DNA of 64,000 nucleotides, from NCBI GenBank assembly GCA_025399215.1, contig MU621128.1:29353-93352 (forward strand), read 5' to 3'. The stretch comes from Globomyces pollinis-pini (Eukaryota; Chytridiomycota; Chytridiomycetes; Rhizophydiales; Globomycetaceae). Both the position numbers and the translations under genes were made by a program. The notes below the pieces were generated by a model. It had not been told where the DNA came from and ran no database searches. It saw nothing but the letters and a program-made list of their open reading frames with translations. Each line of letters opens with the position of its first letter. Positions within the stretch are counted from its first letter, which is position 1. Of the stretch, positions 59,133 to 64,000 are shown in pieces.

Positions 59133-62100
59133 ATGAATCCAAATAATAATCAACAGCTTCCTTCGAAAAGTGCTTACTTTAGTAAACACCCTCCCGTACA
59201 AGATCCAATCATTATCGTAGGATCGTCCCCAAATAGACCCTCAAATCATCCGACATCTAGACACCCAAGTACTGTCCTACCAAATAACTCCAATCTAAAT
59301 GAATTTGAAAAAAATCAATCTATGGCCGATCTAGCAGCTCAACAGCTACATTTACAGCAGCAGCAGTTGCTCTTGCAATCGCAACAATTACAGCAGAATC
59401 AGTCATTGAATCTTAACTTGAATAACCCAATGTTGCAAAATCAAATGGCAGGTTCCAATGTATCACAGATGGCAATACAACAACAATTGTTGCTACAGCA
59501 AGCACAATTAATGAATGCAAACCCAATGATGAATATGGGAAACCTTGGAGTGAACAATATGGGTATGAATGGTATAGGAATGAATAATCTTGCGATGAAC
59601 AATATGGGTATCAATAATGGTGGATTCAACGTTTCACAACATCAGCAGTTACTGTTATTGCAACAGCAACAACAATTACAACAACAACTGCAACTTCAAC
59701 GGATGCAACAGCTTCAGCAAAATCAATATCAAATGATGCCTAATTATAATAATATTCAAATGGCTAATCCTACAAATCAATATGAAATGGATGCCCAAGC
59801 CAAGAGAAGAAAATTGGTCCGTAAAGCTGATATCCCTGTTGTGTCCAACACAAATAACAATATGTTTAGTATACCTGTGGCTCAAAGCACATACCAGAGT
59901 ACACCACCAGCAACAGATTACTATGGACGATACTCCTCCTATAATGAAGATACTTCAACTCAAATTGATGTGGTCATTATGCTTAATTCAAGCACCGGGT
60001 CCGATCTAATTGAAATTTTGGGACTCAATGAGGACCAGGTGGCCATTGTGAAGACTTTAAGACCTATTCAATCTTACAATGGTTGGATTTCAGGTAATAC
60101 TTTAATACTAATTCTCAGCCCCTGATATGAAGCCATTAGTGCGTCTTATTGAGAAATATGTTGTTATGATGGACGATTTTGGAACGGTCGATTCCGTAGT
60201 GTCCCAATGCAATAATGTGTCTTTAAATATCAAAAAGACTATGTATCAATGGGGACAAATACGAGCAGCCGAAAAAGCCAAGGCAGAAGCGTTGATCAAA
60301 GCAGAAAATGGAGATACGGAAGCGTTAGAAAAAGGTTTTAAAGAGTTTGATTTTGGTTAATATTTTTAAATAGCTAACAAAGATATGGAGAATTTACCAA
60401 AGCCGAAATTTGAGTGTTTGACTGTTCAACCAGACATTATTAACAATAAATTTACCCTGAAGCAATATCAATTGACTGGAATCAGTTGGATGCTGATGCT
60501 TCACGATCAAAAGTTAGGTGGAATTCTTGCTGATGAGGTGTGACTTTTCATAGACTAACATTTAGATGGGTTTGGGTAAAACAGCACAAGTATTTCATTA
60601 TTGGAAAATTTTATGACGTTTAGGTATTAAAATTAGTTTTTGATTGTAGGTTGTCAGTTTTCTAGGACTTTTGAGTTTACAGAAAAAGATTGGACCACAT
60701 TTGGTAGTGGTACCTTCATCGACGTTAGATAATTGGATGAGAGAGATCAATCAATGGTGTCCAACGCTTCATTCTATTGCTTACACAGGATCACAACCAG
60801 ATCGTAGAGATATTCAGTCGGAGATTGAAGAAGCGCATTATAACATTATTGTGACTACGTAATATTCATTTCAATTTTATTCGATAGGTATAATATTGCC
60901 ACCGGACATGCTGATGACCGTCGATTTTTAAGAGGACTAAAATGTCAAACTCTAATATTGGATGAAGGGCGTAATAATGATCTTTATTGACTCTATTAGA
61001 TATGATAAAGAATGGTGAATCTCAAAGAGCAAAACATTTGAAAAACTTTAAAATTCCATTTCGATTATTGATCACCGGTACACCATTACAGAACAATTTG
61101 ATGGAACTGGTTTCATTATTAACATTCATTATGCCTGATTTGTTTGAAGCTTGTCGTGAAAATTTTAATGCAATTTTTGATTTGGGAACTACAAAGCCCA
61201 GTGTCAAAGATTTGGATAACAATGTATCTGTACTACGTATCCAAAGAGCAACCAAGATCATGACACCCTTCGTGTTACGTCGTAGAAAAGATGAAGTAAT
61301 TTATAATTTCTTATTCAATTACAGGTGTTGGGTGATTTACCTGCTAAAACGCAAGTGATTGAATATTGTAAGCAAAGTCCAGAGCAGAAAAAATTATATC
61401 ATGTATATCAATAATCATGTAACGGTTAGGAAATTATGATGAGCTCTAAGAAAGCCTTCTTGGATAAGAATGATGGAGGTGCATTAGATATCTGGAAGCA
61501 ACCTGATCAGCGTAAAAAGGAGAATGAAAGTCAATCAAAATTGTCTAATGTATTGATGCAATTGCGAAAAGTGACCAATCATCAGTTGTTGGTTCGAAAC
61601 ATATACAACGATGAGAAATTAGCACAGATGAGCAAAGATATAGTCAATGTAATTTATCTATTTTGATGTGGTAGGAATTGGATTATGTGGATAGTAATCC
61701 GGAATATGTTCTCGAAGATATGTCTTTTATGAGTGATTTTGCCTTACATAAGCTGTGTCGAAACTATGAGGTACAGATCCAGATTCAATTAAATATTAGA
61801 GAATGAAAGAGTATGTATTGGAAGAAAAGGATTGGATGAATGGCGGGAAAGTTGAAGCTTTGAAACGGTTATTGCCAGAGATGAAAAAGAATGGTGACCG
61901 TGTGTTGATATTTAGTCAGTTTGTAATTATGTTGGGTAAATGGTTTCAGGACTATTAATATTATAGATATACTGGAAGTCATAATGGCTACATTAAATAT
62001 GAAATTTTTACGGTTAGATGGATCCACACCTAGTGCTGAGCGACAAGGATTGATTGACGAATATAATCAAAACGATGATATCACTGTTTTCCTATTATCT

Positions 62101-62496
62101 ACCAAAGCCTGTGGATTAGGAATCAATCTCACATCTGCCAATGTAGTTATATTGTATGACATTGATTTCAATCCTCATAATGATGCCCAAGTAACTTCAA
62201 TCATAAATTAATTATTTTAGGCGGAAGATCGGGCTCATCGAGTAGGTCAAACCAGACCAGTCAAAGTATACAAACTTATCACTGAAGGAACAGTTGAACA
62301 ACGTAATCATTCAAAATTTTAATATCTAGATATGTTGACTTGTGCAAATTATAAATTATTGTTGGATAAGAAAGTTCAAAACCGTGAAAAGGATACAGAA
62401 ACCTCTTCTTCAAGTTCCAAGAAGGATGATGAAATTGTGGAAGATTCAAGATTATTGCAAATGTTACATAAGGATATGTTGTTGGAACAAGATTAA
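59133..62496 (+). CDS. SMARCAD1: SMARCAD1/Fun30-type SNF2 chromatin remodeller
   Basis: Fourteen exons give 988 residues. Introns: 60094-60118, 60356-60382, 60538-60565, 60590-60649 (stacked), 60859-60887, 60971-60999, 61296-61324, 61403-61429, 61649-61674, 61771-61799, 61936-61966, 62191-62220 and 62303-62329. The first 230 residues are rich in Gln, Asn and Met. ATPase motifs: [19 protein letters not shown] (I), [20 protein letters not shown] (Ia), LILDEGHMIKN (II), [19 protein letters not shown] (III), [16 protein letters not shown] (IV), [20 protein letters not shown] (V) and [18 protein letters not shown] (VI). DEGH in motif II and the Ia context are characteristic of SMARCAD1/Fun30, which slides and edits nucleosomes in heterochromatin and DNA-end resection. 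A CUE domain may lie near residue 290 ([14 protein letters not shown]). The ATG at 59133 is used. Confidence 0.93.
60590..60649 (+). other. Stacked twin intron (34 + 26 nt) in the SMARCAD1-like gene
   Basis: Between GCA CAA and GTT GTC, inside helicase motif I ([15 protein letters not shown]), lie two abutting GT...AG units, 60590-60623 and 60624-60649, joined TTTAG|GTATT. The flanking protein is conserved in SNF2 enzymes, so no residue can be encoded in between and both units must leave. Confidence 0.85.
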
Positions 62497-62796
62497 TACT
62501 TGAAATATATCTACATTACTTTATTTTTGTTCTTAGGAAATTTAATATTTCTTTATGAAACTGAATTTGAGATCACACGTCCCAATAATTCAATCAGCAA
62601 TAAACCTATTCTGCATTGCATTGTTACTTGTACATTCATTGAGTCATAATGTCAAAAAACACGATGCAAATGTGGTGTGGTTTCACCAACTGAACGTGGA
62701 TCATGTGAAAGGAAAGTTCAAAATGATTCAAACTGATTCAAACTTTTCAATCCGGATATAAATGCAAATCAAATAAGGATCAAATTTATAAAACCA
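62497..62796. other. Intergenic region upstream of PEP synthase
   Basis: This 300-bp gap holds a 68-codon open frame (62555-62761) beginning with a hydrophobic Leu-rich stretch. I cannot assign it, and it may be chance. TATAAA words at 62756-62761 and about 62788 are candidate promoter elements for the next gene. Confidence 0.45.
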
Positions 62797-64000
62797 ATGG
62801 TCGTTACAGAAGCAAATCCAATTGTACAAACAGGAATAACCAAACAATCCAAGGCAACTCAAGATCAACCACTCGTGGTTTGGTTTGAAAATTGTGATAT
62901 ATCTCATGTACCAATGGTTGGAGGAAAGAATGCTTCACTTGGGGAAATGATTCAATCGTTAACCAAATTTGGGGTGAACATCCCTGGTGGGTTTGCAACA
63001 ACTGCTCATGCCTTTCGAACGTTTATGAAAGATACTGGTTTAAATGATATTATTCGTGATATCTTAAAAGGATTGAATCATTCGGATGTTACTCAACTTC
63101 GCAAAGTTGGACAAGATTGTCGTAATGCCATTCTTTCCAAAGATTTCCCTAAACAATTAAAAGATGATATCACTACTTCTTATTTGGAGATGTGTAAACG
63201 TTATTCCGATAAACAAGGGAATGATTATACTTTAATTGATGTTGCTTGTCGTTCATCAGCCACTGCCGAAGACCTTCCAAATGCATCTTTTGCAGGACAA
63301 CAAGAAACATTTCTTAACGTGAGATCAGTAGAAGGTGTTTTGGAAGCCTGTAAGAAATGTTATGCATCCCTATTCACCGACCGTGCCATTTCATATCGTG
63401 TCAATATGGGATTCGATCATAATCAAGTTGCTCTGTCTGTTGGAGTTCAATATATGGTTCGAAGTGATTTAGCATCATCTGGTGTGATGTTCTCAATTGA
63501 TACTGAAAGTGGTTTCAAAGACACTGTGTTGATTAATGGTTCCTATGGATTGGGTGAAAATGTAGTACAAGGTAAATGCAACAGTCACGATTAACGTTTT
63601 TTAGGACATGTAAATCCAGATGAGTTTTTGATTTTCAAACCCACATTACGTGATGGATTCAAAAAACCAATCTTGGAAAAGAAACTCGGATCAAAAGAAA
63701 TTAGAATGGTTTATGATATGGGTGGTTCCAAAACAGTCAAGAATATCCCAGTTCCTCAACACGAACGAATCAAATTTTCAATTACTGATGATCAAATTAT
63801 TCAATTGGCCAAATGGGCTATCATTATCGAAGATCACTATTCAAAGAAACATGATCGATTTTGCCCAATGGACATGGAGGTAATGGTTCTTTATCATCTT
63901 ATTCTTTAGTGGGCCGTTGATGGTCAAACAAATGAATTATTCATTGTACAGGCAAGACCAGAGACTATCATTTCACAGAAAACAACCACACAGATGAATA
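62797..64000 (+). CDS. ppsA: Phosphoenolpyruvate synthase (pyruvate, water dikinase), 5' part
   Basis: Three exons are visible, with introns 63572-63604 (33 nt) and 63880-63909 (30 nt); the gene runs off the window. About 380 residues of the nucleotide-binding half are present. They include VPMVGGKNASLGEMIQSL, VNIPGGFATTAHAF, VACRSSATAEDLPNASFAGQ, ETFLNVRSVEGVLEAC, SLFTDRAISYRVNMGFDH, VALSVGVQYMVRSDLASSGV and, after splicing, MEWAVDGQTNELFIVQARPET. These words are those of PpsA, which makes PEP from pyruvate with ATP giving AMP and phosphate. They differ from pyruvate phosphate dikinase. The phosphohistidine and PEP domains should lie beyond 64000. No targeting peptide is evident. Fully domesticated introns show it is not bacterial contamination. 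Confidence 0.92.

Noticed and set aside
60356..60373. An 18-nt intron in the SMARCAD1-like gene
   Set aside because: A 27-nt version (60356-60382) ending AACAAAG contains a CTAAC branch-like word at the usual distance and matches local sizes better.

Overview
This is nuclear DNA from a compact, AT-rich eukaryote that uses the standard genetic code and builds a motile cilium. The evidence is spliceosomal GT-AG introns in most genes, a radial-spoke head protein, a HYDIN-type axonemal protein, eukaryotic ribosomal proteins, UTP20 and eIF1. An MCP1-like mitochondrial protein, fungal-looking ribosomal proteins and a Ppn1-type polyphosphatase point towards an early-diverging flagellated fungus or a close opisthokont relative (chytrid- or Rozella-like). 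That placement is an inference. I rebuilt about 85 introns by hand. Nearly all are only 23-37 nt long, and the joined reading frames close exactly.

Layout: 1-11.8 kb is the 3' part of a giant HYDIN gene. 12-16 kb holds a Ppn1-like endopolyphosphatase and, on the minus strand, a degenerate peroxisomal AMP-ligase and a five-exon eIF1. 16.3-21.5 kb holds radial-spoke RSPH4/6, a mitochondrial release-factor-like protein and a cyclic-nucleotide-binding (CNB) protein, followed by a decayed copy of part of that CNB gene. 22-25 kb holds an MCP1-like gene and a divergent ribosomal pair, eL27 and uL14. 25-31 kb holds a USP10-like deubiquitinase and an ABCC transporter. 31.5-42 kb holds a second CNB protein and UTP20. 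42-50 kb is a tandem array of four intronless paralogues with a Cys-rich N-terminal domain and seven membrane segments. 51.6-58.4 kb holds a PhoD-like phosphatase, a Pellino-like E3 ligase and a membrane-anchored serine beta-lactamase-fold protein. The window ends with tRNA-Leu(CAG), a SMARCAD1/Fun30 remodeller and the start of a bacterial-type phosphoenolpyruvate synthase.

Functional links: HYDIN and RSPH4/6 are axonemal, and the CNB proteins may be related. UTP20, eL27, uL14 and eIF1 belong to ribosome production and translation. Two short motifs, TAGGGTT and CTGGTACTT, occur both in the eL27/uL14 divergent promoter and upstream of UTP20.

The most unusual feature is stacked introns. At three sites, in UTP20, the SMARCAD1-like gene and the first CNB gene, an over-long intron divides exactly into two or four consecutive GT...AG units of 23-37 nt joined AG|GT with no exon between them. 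The genome also has very short 3' ends: in at least four genes the stop codon lies inside the AATAAA hexamer.
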